Assembly (NCBI RefSeq): GCF_019336435.1 | Contig: NZ_JAHWXQ010000004.1 | Span: forward strand, 302,684-366,683 | Direction of reading: 5' to 3' | Origin: Pontibacter populi | Lineage (GTDB): Bacteria > Bacteroidota > Bacteroidia > Cytophagales > Hymenobacteraceae | Length of the DNA stretch: 64,000 nucleotides | Shown here: piece after piece, positions 38,691-47,788 of the stretch | Numbering within the stretch: the first letter of the stretch is position 1 | How the letters are laid out: every line of letters begins with the position of its first letter | Position numbers and translations under genes: made by a program | Notes under the pieces: model-generated | What the model saw: only the letters and a program-made list of their open reading frames with translations | The model's database searches: none | Told to the model about the DNA's origin: nothing

Positions 38691-39965
38691 ATGAAGCCAT
38701 TTTTCCTGATACTTATAGTTTGCCTGAGTGCCCTGCCTTTGCAGGCGCAGGATATGCCGCGTGTACGCCAGACGCTCGATACACTGACAAGCCCTTACTT
38801 TCATGGCCGTGGGTATATTTTTGACGGCGACGCCAAAGCTGCCAACTATATCCGCGACAGGTACGAAGCAGCTGGCTTAAAACCTATAGCCGGTTCTTAT
38901 TTCCAGGAGTTTACCATGCCTGTTAACCGGGTAACTCAAACCCCGCAACTTATAGTTGATGGAACTACCCTTGCGCCCGGAACTGATTTTGTAGCCAGCG
39001 CCCAAACAGCCAGCGGTAAAGGAAAAGTAACTATAGTTTTCCTCGATACGCTGGTGTTTACAGATGCCAGGGCAGCCCAGAAATTCTTCTCGCAGGACCT
39101 TCGTAAAAAAGCACTGGTCTATCCTCAGAAATTCAGGAAGCAACTATGGGAATTACCGGAACCTTACCCCCAGAAAGTTCTGAGCGCGAAACTACATATC
39201 ATACTTCAGCCCAAAGGCCTGCTCACTACCGTAGCCACTACTCCTGCCCCGGTGCCCATGCTGGAAGTAAAAGAAAGTGCATGGCCAGCCAAAGCGCGTA
39301 AAGTAAAGTTTAATATCACCACAGAGTTTTCGCCAGCGCACCAGGCCCGAAATGTCATAGCTTTTATTCCCGGCACTGCTCAGCCGGACTCGTTTATAGT
39401 TTACACAGCGCATTACGATCACCTTGGCGGGCAAGGCAAAGGCATTTACTTTCCGGGGGCGAACGATAATGCCAGCGGTACGACCATGTTGTTGGAACTG
39501 GCTGAACACTATAGCAAACCTGAGAATAGACCAACCTATAGCATCGCGTTTATGGCTTTTGCTGCCGAAGAGGCCGGATTGCTGGGCTCCTCCTATTACA
39601 CCAACCATCCACTCTTCCCGCTGCAGAACATCCGTTTTCTGGTTAACCTGGATCTGCTAGGTACCGGCGACGAGGGCATGATGGTAGTAAACGGGAGTAT
39701 CCATCCGAAAGAATTTGTACTACTGCAAACTATAAACAAGCAGCATAATTACCTTCCGCAACTAAAAATGCGTGGTCGGGCGGCTAATTCCGATCATTTC
39801 CCATTTTCGGAGAAAGGGGTTCCGGCATTCTTCTTTTACACCCTGGGCGGAACCACATTTTACCACAACACCGAAGACCAGGCAGCGCAACTTCCGCTTA
39901 CTAAGTTTAAAGAAGTTTTCAGGCTGATAACGGATTTTACCAGCGCATTGCAGGCAACGAAGTAA
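38691..39965 (+). CDS. exported M28 family zinc peptidase
   Basis: 424 residues with a signal peptide (FLILIVCLSALPLQAQ). Zinc ligands in order: H in YTAHYDHLGGQGKG, D in PGANDNASGTTM, E-E in FAAEEAGLLGSS, D in LVNLDLLGTGDEG and H in NSDHFPFSEKGVP. An insert between residues about 90 and 215 resembles a PA-type lid. Likely a periplasmic or secreted aminopeptidase. It does not carry a T9SS sorting tail. No terminator is visible before the subtilase gene 140 bases downstream. Confidence 0.9.
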   Translation: MKPFFLILIVCLSALPLQAQDMPRVRQTLDTLTSPYFHGRGYIFDGDAKAANYIRDRYEAAGLKPIAGSYFQEFTMPVNRVTQTPQLIVDGTTLAPGTDFVASAQTASGKGKVTIVFLDTLVFTDARAAQKFFSQDLRKKALVYPQKFRKQLWELPEPYPQKVLSAKLHIILQPKGLLTTVATTPAPVPMLEVKESAWPAKARKVKFNITTEFSPAHQARNVIAFIPGTAQPDSFIVYTAHYDHLGGQGKGIYFPGANDNASGTTMLLELAEHYSKPENRPTYSIAFMAFAAEEAGLLGSSYYTNHPLFPLQNIRFLVNLDLLGTGDEGMMVVNGSIHPKEFVLLQTINKQHNYLPQLKMRGRAANSDHFPFSEKGVPAFFFYTLGGTTFYHNTEDQAAQLPLTKFKEVFRLITDFTSALQATK

Positions 39966-40111
39966 ATCAGCAAACTATAAATCTGTTGTTGCAACACTAA
40001 GTTTATAGCCTTCTAAACCAGCTTAAAATTGTAAAATTGGTTGCCAATAGCTACATTGTATACCTCAATTTAAAGAAGTAATCTGGTTGTAACAGTTTTT
40101 ACGAAGTGCCT

Positions 40112-42766
40112 GTGAAGAAGCGTTGGAAATGCCCGTTTAATGTGCTGCAGTGGGTAACATGTGTTGGCTTGCTGCTGTGCAGTATACAGGTTACAGCCCA
40201 GCAACAGGCGCCCCGGAAAACCGAAGCTGCAAAACTGAAAAGGATAGCCCCCGGGCTGGAGCAGAGCATCGGTAAAACTGGCAGCAAAACAGTGCGGGTG
40301 CAGGTTAAAAATAAAGCGCAGTTTCTGACCTGGCTCACCGAAAACAACTATAACGGTAACGTTACCCAAACCACACCCTCCGCGCAGATACTCACACTCA
40401 GTAATGTTTCAGCAAAAACGCTGCAGCAGTTAGCTAATTCGGGCCTGGTTACTTACATCGACAAACCAAACCGACAGGCCAGGGAAGAAATAGAGCTGAA
40501 AGACGCTGACTTTGCGGTAAACAACATCTATGCTATCCGGAGTTTGTACCCGCTCCTGAATGGCAGCAACATGACTGCTTCAGTAAAAGAAGGTGCTTTT
40601 AACCCCAACGACATTGACCTGAAAGGCCGCGCCCTTTCCCCTGAATCTTTCGGAACCACTTTTACCCCGCATGCCACTACCATGGCTACCATTATAGCTG
40701 GTGCCGGTAATTCGGGCCCGAAAGGCAGAGGCATAGCAGACCATGCCTGGCTTGCTTCTTCTGATTTCGCGGAGCTTTTCCCGGATAACAGCAAGTCATT
40801 ACTAAGCAAAGGCATCAGCTTACAGAACCACTCGTACGGTGTTGGCGTGGAGAATTACTATGGCCTGGAATCTGCTGCATATGACCGGGAGATCTATCAA
40901 AACCCTACCTTACTGCACGTTTTCTCGTCTGGCAACAGCGGCGACAAGGCCGATGAAGTGGGAAACTATGTGGGCATGGCCGGCTTTGCTAACCTAACCG
41001 GACAGTTTAAAACATCTAAAAATACACTGAGCGTAGGCGCCATCGAACCGACCGGAAAAGTAGGTTTTCTCAGCTCTAAAGGTCCTGCTTACGATGGCCG
41101 TGTAAAACCTGAGTTGGTTGCTTTCGGCAAAGGCGGTACTTCAGAGGCGGCAGCTGTAGTATCTGGGGTGGCCTTGCTGGTGCAGCAGGCTTACAAAGAG
41201 ATGCATGGCGGCTTACCCACCGCAGCACTTGTAAAAGCGGCCCTGATAAACAGCGCTGATGATGCCGGCAGGCCGGAAGTTGATTTCGAAACCGGGTTCG
41301 GGAACACAGATGCTTTTGGCGCTATTAAAACGATACAGGAAAACAGGTTTATAGTTGGGGAAGTAACCAATAAGGCCACGCAGCAGCACACGATCAGTGT
41401 TCCGGCAGGGACTCAGAAGTTAAAAGTAACCCTAGTGTGGCATGAGGTAGAAGGCAGCCCGGAAGCAGCAAAAGCCCTCATCAACGACCTCGACCTGACC
41501 CTTACAACTGTAAACGGTGCGGTTCTGAAGCCTTGGGTACTGAGCAGTTTCCCGCACCCCGACTCGTTGCAATTACCAGCCAAACGCCGTGAAGACCATC
41601 TGAACAATGTGGAACAGGTAACTATAGATTTACCAGCTGCCGGCACCTACCAGGTAAAGGTATTTGGCTATGATGTGCCGCAGGGTCCGCAGAACTATAG
41701 TTTGGTGTATGAATTTGAGACAGGCCCTGAGTGGGTTTATCCAACTATAGGAGTAAACCTGCAGGCGGCAAGTGTTAACCGCCTACGCTGGAAGAGTACA
41801 CTACCAGGTGAAAAAGGAAAGCTGGAATATAAATTACAAAACAGTACAGAGTGGAAACTCATAGCTGATAATATTGATCTGGCAGCAACCTACTTTGACT
41901 GGAACGCTCCTGATGTTATAACCAAGGCACAGTTACGGCTAACAACACCGACTACAACTACACTGTCCGGCGACTTTTTACTGACCAAACAGCTAAAACT
42001 AAAAGTGGGCTATAACTGCGACGACCAGGTAATGTTGCATTGGGCTAAACTAGCAAATGCGGAACAGTACCAGTTGTACCAGGTTGGCAGCACGCACCTG
42101 GAGCCTTTCCTGGTGACAGCCGATACCCTGGCCTTGCTGAACAAGAGCCAATTGCAGGGTTTGCCCGGGTTCGTGAACGTTGCTCCTTTTATAGACGGCA
42201 CCCAGGCTGAGACCAGCGAAACGGTTGCCTTTAACCAGATGGGCATCGGCTGCTATATCAAGATGTTCCTTCCTTACCAGTTCGTTACCGATTCCGTGGA
42301 TTTGCAACTGGAGCTGAGCACGCGTTACCAGGTTACTTCTGTAACGCTGGAACGCCTTGTTAGAGGCAACTATACAGCGGTACAAACTATAGCGCCTGTT
42401 ACGCAATTAGCTTATAAATTACACGATACCTCTCCTGTTTTAGGCAAGAACATGTATCGGGTAAAGGTTACTACAGCAGATAACAAGTTTTACTATAGTC
42501 AGCCGGAAGAAGTGCTATATGCAGATGCCGGCTTTGTGCAGGCCTACCCCAACCCTATACCATCAGGCGAAATCTTGTCGGTTGCCGTTGCCAGCGATGT
42601 AGCCATCGTACAGTTATATGATCAGTTAGGAAAGCTGGTGTATGAGTCTGAGGAGTATGGTGTGATAAAGCAGATTTCTACTGCAGGCCTTAAAGGTAGT
42701 TTGTATATTATGCGCCTTAAGACTGAAACGGGTAATTATGTTATCGGCAAGGTTTTAGTTTTATAG
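40112..42766 (+). CDS. T9SS-sorted S8 (subtilisin-like) serine protease
   Basis: About 884 residues. Starts with GTG; I prefer the second of two nearby GTGs because MKKRW gives a normal signal peptide (VLQWVTCVGLLLCSIQVTAQ). Subtilase domain about 130-430: His in PHATTMATIIAGAGN, Asn in VFSSGNSGD, Ser in GGTSEAAAVVSG. The usual Asp motif (DTG) is replaced by SVKEGAFNPNDIDLKGRAL, so activity is open. The last 80 residues are a type A T9SS sorting domain (VQAYPNPIPSGEILSV, VQLYDQLGKLVY, LYIMRL, GKVLVL). Substrate of the SprA/PorU/PorV system. The stop lies in a TATAGTT half site. Confidence 0.9.
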   Translation: MKKRWKCPFNVLQWVTCVGLLLCSIQVTAQQQAPRKTEAAKLKRIAPGLEQSIGKTGSKTVRVQVKNKAQFLTWLTENNYNGNVTQTTPSAQILTLSNVSAKTLQQLANSGLVTYIDKPNRQAREEIELKDADFAVNNIYAIRSLYPLLNGSNMTASVKEGAFNPNDIDLKGRALSPESFGTTFTPHATTMATIIAGAGNSGPKGRGIADHAWLASSDFAELFPDNSKSLLSKGISLQNHSYGVGVENYYGLESAAYDREIYQNPTLLHVFSSGNSGDKADEVGNYVGMAGFANLTGQFKTSKNTLSVGAIEPTGKVGFLSSKGPAYDGRVKPELVAFGKGGTSEAAAVVSGVALLVQQAYKEMHGGLPTAALVKAALINSADDAGRPEVDFETGFGNTDAFGAIKTIQENRFIVGEVTNKATQQHTISVPAGTQKLKVTLVWHEVEGSPEAAKALINDLDLTLTTVNGAVLKPWVLSSFPHPDSLQLPAKRREDHLNNVEQVTIDLPAAGTYQVKVFGYDVPQGPQNYSLVYEFETGPEWVYPTIGVNLQAASVNRLRWKSTLPGEKGKLEYKLQNSTEWKLIADNIDLAATYFDWNAPDVITKAQLRLTTPTTTTLSGDFLLTKQLKLKVGYNCDDQVMLHWAKLANAEQYQLYQVGSTHLEPFLVTADTLALLNKSQLQGLPGFVNVAPFIDGTQAETSETVAFNQMGIGCYIKMFLPYQFVTDSVDLQLELSTRYQVTSVTLERLVRGNYTAVQTIAPVTQLAYKLHDTSPVLGKNMYRVKVTTADNKFYYSQPEEVLYADAGFVQAYPNPIPSGEILSVAVASDVAIVQLYDQLGKLVYESEEYGVIKQISTAGLKGSLYIMRLKTETGNYVIGKVLVL

Positions 42767-43420
42767 TTGCTCTTTTCATCCCGAATGAAGCCGAGAAGAC
42801 TTCTGTGTTATAGTTTCTCTTTTGTCATTTCGACGTTAGGAGAAATCTGAGTGCTATAGTTTGCTGCTCAACAATTCGAACCAAGCCTTTTCTTTCAAAT
42901 AATCTCTACTCCTGGGAGCTCTACATATATACTGTTCTATTGTTGGCTTTGGTGCCCTCATGGCCGGGAGGCCCCGTCTTCGGGCATCGCGCGGTGTACA
43001 TTTCTTTTGCTCGTGCCTCACAATACCTTCGGTACCAGAAATCTACAAGGCGCTCAACCCAAAGACTGAGATGTTTCGCATAGTTACCAACATCTATAGT
43101 TTTAACCGATAAGCTTCGAGATTGATTGGGATAATAGTTCCGAAGGGACAGGTAAACCTGTCCTGCTCGTAACGTGAACTATAAAACTATAGCTTAAACT
43201 ATAGCTATAGCCGGAATTCCCCTCTCGGTAGGGGTAGAGGTGGTTGGACCGCAGCAACTATAAGACAATAGCCACCGTCACTACTTTTGCCTGCCCCCTA
43301 CAGGGCCAGTTCCAGTTGAGTCAGGAGACTCAACACCATCGTAAGTCACGAGCGTAGACGCTCACGCCAGCGGAGATGGTTGGACCACCAAGAGTTTAAA
43401 ACCATAATCCAAACCCCTAT
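42767..43420. repeat. intergenic repeat island
   Basis: No gene in 730 bases. It contains a GTCATTTCGACGTTAGGAGA-type element (42824-42848), a CCCGAATGAAGCCGAGAAG element just before it, a GGGAGGCCCCGTCTTCGGGC block (from 42966) of the kind often scattered in Bacteroidota genomes, and hairpins at 43146-43163 (GGACAGGT/ACCTGTCC), 43219-43236 (CCCCTC.../GGGG), 43316-43333 (TTGAGTC/GACTCAA) and 43350-43363 (GAGCGT/ACGCTC). GAGRTGGTTGGACC occurs twice (43237, 43373). At least six AACTATA/TATAGTT half sites cluster here. Confidence 0.65.
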
Positions 43421-43421
43421 A

Positions 43422-43465
43422 AAACAGTAACAGCTCCCGCCTTGCGGCAGGAGCTGTTACTGTTT
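43422..43465. terminator. terminator of M57 gene 1
   Basis: Perfect 16 bp stem (AAACAGTAACAGCTCC at 43422-43437 and its complement at 43450-43465) 34 bases after the stop. Related to the hairpin after the paralogue, with paired changes in both arms. Confidence 0.92.
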
Positions 43466-43498
43466 GTTTTAAGGTGTAGTTAGGTTTTGCTCTATCGC

Positions 43499-44305
43499 TT
43501 AGTATAGGTAGTTAAGAGCAGTAACGTCGTTTGCGTTGAACGGACGGTTCTGGCCAGATCCGATACAAGCCAGCATCCATGAGTTTGGATCCTGAGCTGA
43601 TGGAGTACCCGGGATCAGAATAGCACCTACAGTTGAAGCACCTTCGTTAGAGTAAGAACCACCGCAAGAGTAGCTTCTGTCCATATAGTCCGTGTGACGG
43701 AAACCGATGCAGTGACCGATCTCGTGTGCAAGGATAGTAGTGAACCAAGCCTGGTTAGGGTTAGTACCGATGTAACGGGTAGCTATCTTGATGTTGTTAT
43801 GTGGATCACCAGCAGAAGTTGGGAAACCAGCAGAAGCAAGATACTGAGCTGACTTAGGAGCTGCCTGAAGGTAGATGTTACCACCAGAAGATACACGGCT
43901 CATAGTGATATTTAAGCCTTGCGCATTATAACGATCGATTGCTGCATCCAGAGCTGTCACATAAGTAGCAGGAAGAGCCGGGTCGATAGAAAGCGTAATG
44001 TTACGAACACCACCACCTGTGTTTACCAGGTTAGTAGTACGGTACTGCTCAGACTCACCAACGCGAAGCGCTTTAGTGTTGTGCGCAGCAGATAGATCGC
44101 CTTCAGATAAGAAGATATCGCCTTCCACTACGTAACCGCCTTCTACTTTCTCAACATTCTTGTTGTAGAAGCCTAGCTCAGAAATTCTGCTTAAAGCATT
44201 TTCAGATACAGTGTCCTGAATCTTTACTTCTTCATCCTGCTGGCAAGATGTGAAACCAAAGGCCGCTACCATAGCGCCAACGATTAGTAAACGATTTACT
44301 TTCAT
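43499..44305 (-). CDS. M57 family metalloprotease lipoprotein (HEIGH type), copy 1
   Basis: 268 residues. Lipoprotein signal MKVNRLLIVGAMVAAFGFTS-C with lipidated C21 and an acidic QQDEE after it. The zinc site is H194-E-x-x-H198-x-x-G-x-x-H204 (LAHEIGHCIGFRH), followed by TDYMDRSYSC, the hallmark of the dual-action HEIGH metallopeptidases. The first 90 residues look like a propeptide (ALSRISELGFYNKNVEKVEG). Two cysteine pairs may brace the active-site region. The neighbouring copy is nearly identical in the first 90 residues and around the active site. No AACTATA motif in the coding sequence. Confidence 0.9.
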   Translation of the reverse strand: MKVNRLLIVGAMVAAFGFTSCQQDEEVKIQDTVSENALSRISELGFYNKNVEKVEGGYVVEGDIFLSEGDLSAAHNTKALRVGESEQYRTTNLVNTGGGVRNITLSIDPALPATYVTALDAAIDRYNAQGLNITMSRVSSGGNIYLQAAPKSAQYLASAGFPTSAGDPHNNIKIATRYIGTNPNQAWFTTILAHEIGHCIGFRHTDYMDRSYSCGGSYSNEGASTVGAILIPGTPSAQDPNSWMLACIGSGQNRPFNANDVTALNYLY

Positions 44306-44693
44306 AAAAATTTTTAGGTGTTAAAGTTAAACATAATTGAAATGTAGAAATTCGAATATTACGCTCCAAGCATTTAAACCAATATTTTAATGTGTTTCAA
44401 CATCGATCTTACAACTTTAAAAAGGTTATATCCTATTGCAGCAAATTGTATCATTTTAACAATAGATTCAGCGTTAAAACATCGAGTTTTTACTATATGT
44501 TTACCATTGTGGTTCTTTATATCCAGTTCCGTATCAGAAAAACCTAATGATTTGTAAATCAGGCGCTTTTATTTTTTAGAGGTTAGCGCCGCTGCCAAAA
44601 CTTGCCCCGCTTTAACAATAATAGCATTGGGCTGCTCATATAGTTGCCAACTTGTATGATGCTATTCTGCACGAAACAATACGCCGGACTCTA
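44306..44693. other. gene-free AT-rich spacer between the M57 copies
   Basis: About 390 bases with no coding frame. It should hold the promoter for copy 1, but I see no exact -33/-7 pair. One TATAGTT half site near 44640. Confidence 0.5.
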
Positions 44694-44735
44694 AAACAGA
44701 ACAGCTCCCACCACGAGGCAGGAGCTGTTCTGTTT
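44694..44735. terminator. terminator of M57 gene 2
   Basis: Perfect 15 bp stem (AAACAGAACAGCTCC at 44694-44708 and its complement at 44721-44735), homologous to the hairpin after copy 1 but with a TA missing in both arms. Confidence 0.92.
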
Positions 44736-44768
44736 GTTTTAAGGTAGTTTACTGTCGCTCTCTATTGC

Positions 44769-45569
44769 TTAGTATAAATAGGTCAGAGCAGTTTTGTCGT
44801 TATTATTAAACGGACGGTTCTGACCGTTACCAATGCAGGCAAGCATCCAGGATGTTGCATCAGGACCTGTTGGCGTACCAGGAATATGGATAGCACCTAC
44901 GTTAGAGGCTCCTTCGTTCGCATAGCCACCGCCGCAAGAATAGCTTCTGTCCATGTAGTCTGTATGACGGAAACCGATGCAGTGACCGATCTCGTGTGCC
45001 AGGATAGTAGTAAACCAGCCTAAATTAGGGTCAGAGCCAATATAACGGGTTGCTACTTTAACGCTACCATACGGGTTACCACCTGAAGGGAAACCAGCGG
45101 AAGCAAGGTACTGGGCGTTTCTAGGAGCAGCTGTAATATTAATGTCTCCGCCAGAAGATACACGAGCCATTTTAATGGTAAGGTTTAGCGCATTGTAGCG
45201 GGCAATTGCTGCATCAAGAGAAGCTCCGTAAGTAGATGGCAATTTTGAATCTAAAGACAATGTGATGGTACGGCCGCCACTGGCATTTACCAGGTTAGTA
45301 GTACGGTACTGCTCAGATTCGCCAACGCGAAGTGCCTGGGTGTTGTGTGCAGCAGTCAGATCACTTTCTGATAAGAAGATATCGCCTTCCACTACATAAC
45401 CACCTTCTACTTTCTCAACATTCTTGTTATAGAAGCCAAGTTCAGAAATTCTGCTTAAAGCACTTTCAGATATAGTGTCCTGAGTTGTTATTTCTTCATC
45501 CTGCTGGCAGGATGTAAAACCAAAGGCTGCTACAAAGGCGCCAACTAATAGTAAACGATTTACTTTCAT
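44769..45569 (-). CDS. M57 family metalloprotease lipoprotein (HEIGH type), copy 2
   Basis: 266 residues, same architecture as copy 1: lipoprotein signal ending FGFTSC, propeptide-like part, zinc motif LAHEIGHCIGFRH and TDYMDRSYSC. Differences concentrate in the segment between about 95 and 180 (for example GGRTITLSLDSKLPSTYGAS against VRNITLSIDPALPATYVTA in copy 1) and near the C-terminus, while the leader and active site are almost unchanged. It is a tandem duplicate including its terminator. Substrate unknown; anchored to the membrane by lipid. Confidence 0.9.
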   Translation of the reverse strand: MKVNRLLLVGAFVAAFGFTSCQQDEEITTQDTISESALSRISELGFYNKNVEKVEGGYVVEGDIFLSESDLTAAHNTQALRVGESEQYRTTNLVNASGGRTITLSLDSKLPSTYGASLDAAIARYNALNLTIKMARVSSGGDINITAAPRNAQYLASAGFPSGGNPYGSVKVATRYIGSDPNLGWFTTILAHEIGHCIGFRHTDYMDRSYSCGGGYANEGASNVGAIHIPGTPTGPDATSWMLACIGNGQNRPFNNNDKTALTYLY

Positions 45570-45828
45570 AGAATTTAAGGTGTTAAAGTGAGAAATAATT
45601 GAAAGGAAAAAATATTACCCCGATATACAACTCTCCTAATCAATTAGTTACAAACACCTGACCTCACTCCCCTATAAACTCAGCTATTTTTTAGTCAACA
45701 ATCTATAATTTAAAGCATATCCCGATAACTAACCATTACTGTTTTAAGGGGTAAAACTTCGTCTTACACACCTGAGGCTATAAATTTTATGGATAAGCGT
45801 CTATCCCGCTAAGCATCAGCAAAATGAC
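45570..45828. other. gene-free spacer upstream of M57 copy 2
   Basis: About 260 AT-rich bases without a coding frame or clear promoter; it must contain the control region of copy 2 and ends at the yicC terminator. Confidence 0.45.
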
Positions 45829-45870
45829 AAAAAAATAACCGCCTGCCACAAAAAATGTAGCAGGCGGTTA
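45829..45870 (-). terminator. terminator of the yicC gene
   Basis: Stem TAACCGCCTGC / GCAGGCGGTTA (45836-45846 with 45860-45870), followed on the minus strand by seven T. A full AACTATAGTT palindrome (45883-45892) lies between it and the yicC stop. Confidence 0.9.
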
Positions 45871-45891
45871 TACTTTAAGCTTAACTATAGT

Positions 45892-46773
45892 TTATAGTAT
45901 GTTGTTGATTTGTTCTTTTATCTTCTCGAGCTCTTCCTTCATTTCTACAACGTGGTGCTGTATAGTCGAGTCGTTTGCCTTCGAGCCGATCGTGTTAATC
46001 TCCCGGCCTATCTCCTGCGATATAAAGCCAAGCTTCTTACCGGTTGGCTCAGGCAGGTAAACGGTTTCGGTGAAGTAGTGCAGGTGGTTTACAAGGCGTA
46101 CTTTTTCTTCAGCAATATCCAGTTTCTCTATATAGTACACCATTTCCTGCTCAAAACGGTTCTGGTCGTAAAGCTCTGATGAAGACAGTTCAGCCATGTG
46201 GCCTTTAATGCGGTTACGGATTTGCTCCATACGGGTAGGGTCGTGCTTATCTACTTCGGCCAGCAGAATCCGGATCTTATCTATATAAGACATGATTTCG
46301 GTAGTAAGCGCTTTGCCTTCGTTGTTACGGAAGTTTATGATACTTACCAATGCTTCCTGCACTAATGGCTCTACCTGCCCCCATTCAGCGTCTCCGCTTG
46401 CATCCTCTACCTGATCCTGCAGCAACACATCGGGCATGTGTAGGGCCAGCCTGAACAAATCATTTTTAGACCCACCCACGACATCGGCCGCATCATTGAG
46501 CTCGTTGTAATACGTTTGCAGTAAGTCTTTATTGATGGTGCTTTTAGCCTTCTGAGCCTTGTTCTTTACATAATCCACACTCACACTTACCTTGCCACGC
46601 ACCAGGGCTTTTTGTATCATATTCCTGATTTCGTATTCTTTATCAGACAGAAACCTCGGGAGCCGTACGCTCAGGTCCAGGCTTTTAGAGTTTAGCGATC
46701 TTATCTCTACTGAAATGCAGTATTGGTCTGTGTCGAGTCGGGCACTTCCGAACCCGGTCATGGATTGCAACAT
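45892..46773 (-). CDS. yicC: YicC/YloC family endoribonuclease
   Basis: 293 residues, full length. N-terminal YicC-like signature MLQSMTGFGSARLDTDQYCI and EIRSLNSKSLDLSVRLPRFL; C-terminal DUF1732 with YIEKLDIAEEKVRLVNHLHY, GKKLGFISQEIGREINTIGS and KANDSTIQHHVVEMKEELEK. Members are ring-shaped endoribonucleases involved in small-RNA turnover. Divergent from purQ. Confidence 0.93.
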   Translation of the reverse strand: MLQSMTGFGSARLDTDQYCISVEIRSLNSKSLDLSVRLPRFLSDKEYEIRNMIQKALVRGKVSVSVDYVKNKAQKAKSTINKDLLQTYYNELNDAADVVGGSKNDLFRLALHMPDVLLQDQVEDASGDAEWGQVEPLVQEALVSIINFRNNEGKALTTEIMSYIDKIRILLAEVDKHDPTRMEQIRNRIKGHMAELSSSELYDQNRFEQEMVYYIEKLDIAEEKVRLVNHLHYFTETVYLPEPTGKKLGFISQEIGREINTIGSKANDSTIQHHVVEMKEELEKIKEQINNIL

Positions 46774-46901
46774 AAGCTAATTGAATGTTATCCTCGCAAA
46801 TTAACTATAAATCTTCGTTTTTACGTTAGTTGAAAGTTAAAAGCTACCGAAAGGCTGCTGAGCAGGTGTAAGTTGATTGTATTTTTATTTACCTTTGAAC
46901 T

Positions 46902-47594
46902 ATGAAATTTGGTGTAGTCGTTTTCCCGGGGTCCAACTGCGACCAAGATCTTGTTGATGCGCTAAGTGTAGGCATGCAGCAGGAAGTTGTAAAACTATGG
47001 CACAAAGACCACGACCTGCAGGGTTGTGACTTTATATTGCTGCCTGGTGGTTTCTCGTATGGTGATTACCTGCGCTCTGGTGCTATTGCGCGCTTCTCTC
47101 CTATTATGCAGGAAGTGGTGCAGCATGCCAACCGCGGTGGGTATGTAATGGGTATCTGCAATGGTTTCCAGATTTTAACGGAAGCCGGTTTATTGCCTGG
47201 TGCCCTGCTGCGTAACGCCAACCAAAAGTTTATCTGCGATAATGTGTACATCAGGCCGGTAACTAACAACCTGTTACCAACCAGAAGCTTAGACCTGAAC
47301 AAGGCCTACAAAATACCGGTAGCACACGGCGAAGGCCGCTACCACGCCGATAAGGATACGCTGCGCAGACTGGAAGACAACGACCAGATCATGTTCAAAT
47401 ACAGCAGCAACATTGCCGACACCCACGATATTTACAACATAAACGGTAGCTTACTGAACATTGCCGGCGTAGCTAACGAGAAGAAGAACGTATTTGGCAT
47501 GATGCCGCACCCGGAACGCGCCGTAGACCCTGATTTAGGAAATACTGACGGCCGCGCCATCTTCGAATCTATCCTTGATCTGGTGAACGCTTAA
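46902..47594 (+). CDS. purQ: phosphoribosylformylglycinamidine synthase subunit PurQ
   Basis: 230 residues. Class I glutamine amidotransferase: FGVVVFPGSNCDQDLVDAL, LLPGGFSYGDYLRSG, nucleophile C86 in VMGICNGFQILTEAG, and MMPHPERAVDP (catalytic His-Glu). It supplies ammonia to PurL in the fourth step of purine synthesis, with PurS as third subunit; purS lies about 10 kb downstream. A TACCTTTG element ends only five bases before the ATG, so either the transcript is nearly leaderless or that match is chance. Confidence 0.96.
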   Translation: MKFGVVVFPGSNCDQDLVDALSVGMQQEVVKLWHKDHDLQGCDFILLPGGFSYGDYLRSGAIARFSPIMQEVVQHANRGGYVMGICNGFQILTEAGLLPGALLRNANQKFICDNVYIRPVTNNLLPTRSLDLNKAYKIPVAHGEGRYHADKDTLRRLEDNDQIMFKYSSNIADTHDIYNINGSLLNIAGVANEKKNVFGMMPHPERAVDPDLGNTDGRAIFESILDLVNA

Positions 47595-47615
47595 GACAAC
47601 ATAAACTACAACAAA

Positions 47616-47640
47616 GGCCCGGAACTTAAACTTCCGGGCT
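47616..47640 (+). terminator. terminator after purQ
   Basis: Stem GCCCGGAA / TTCCGGGC with a seven-base loop and a TTTTTATTTT tail. Confidence 0.9.
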
Positions 47641-47788
47641 TTTTATTTTCAGACTATTCTTTTTGCGCAAAAGGCCGGTATAGTTCGTCATCCAATGCCG
47701 ATACAAAAGCGTCAATCACACTCAAGCCAACCGGCATGACTATTGCTATATAGTATAAGTTCTATTATAAACTCTACTTCTTAGCTTT

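Noticed and set aside
42767..43420. CRISPR array or insertion sequence in the repeat island
   Set aside because: No regular repeat-spacer spacing, no transposase frame and no terminal inverted repeats spanning the region.
46890..46897. TACCTTTG as the purQ promoter
   Set aside because: It ends five bases before the ATG, so transcription would start at or inside the start codon; no -33 match at proper spacing. Left as doubtful.
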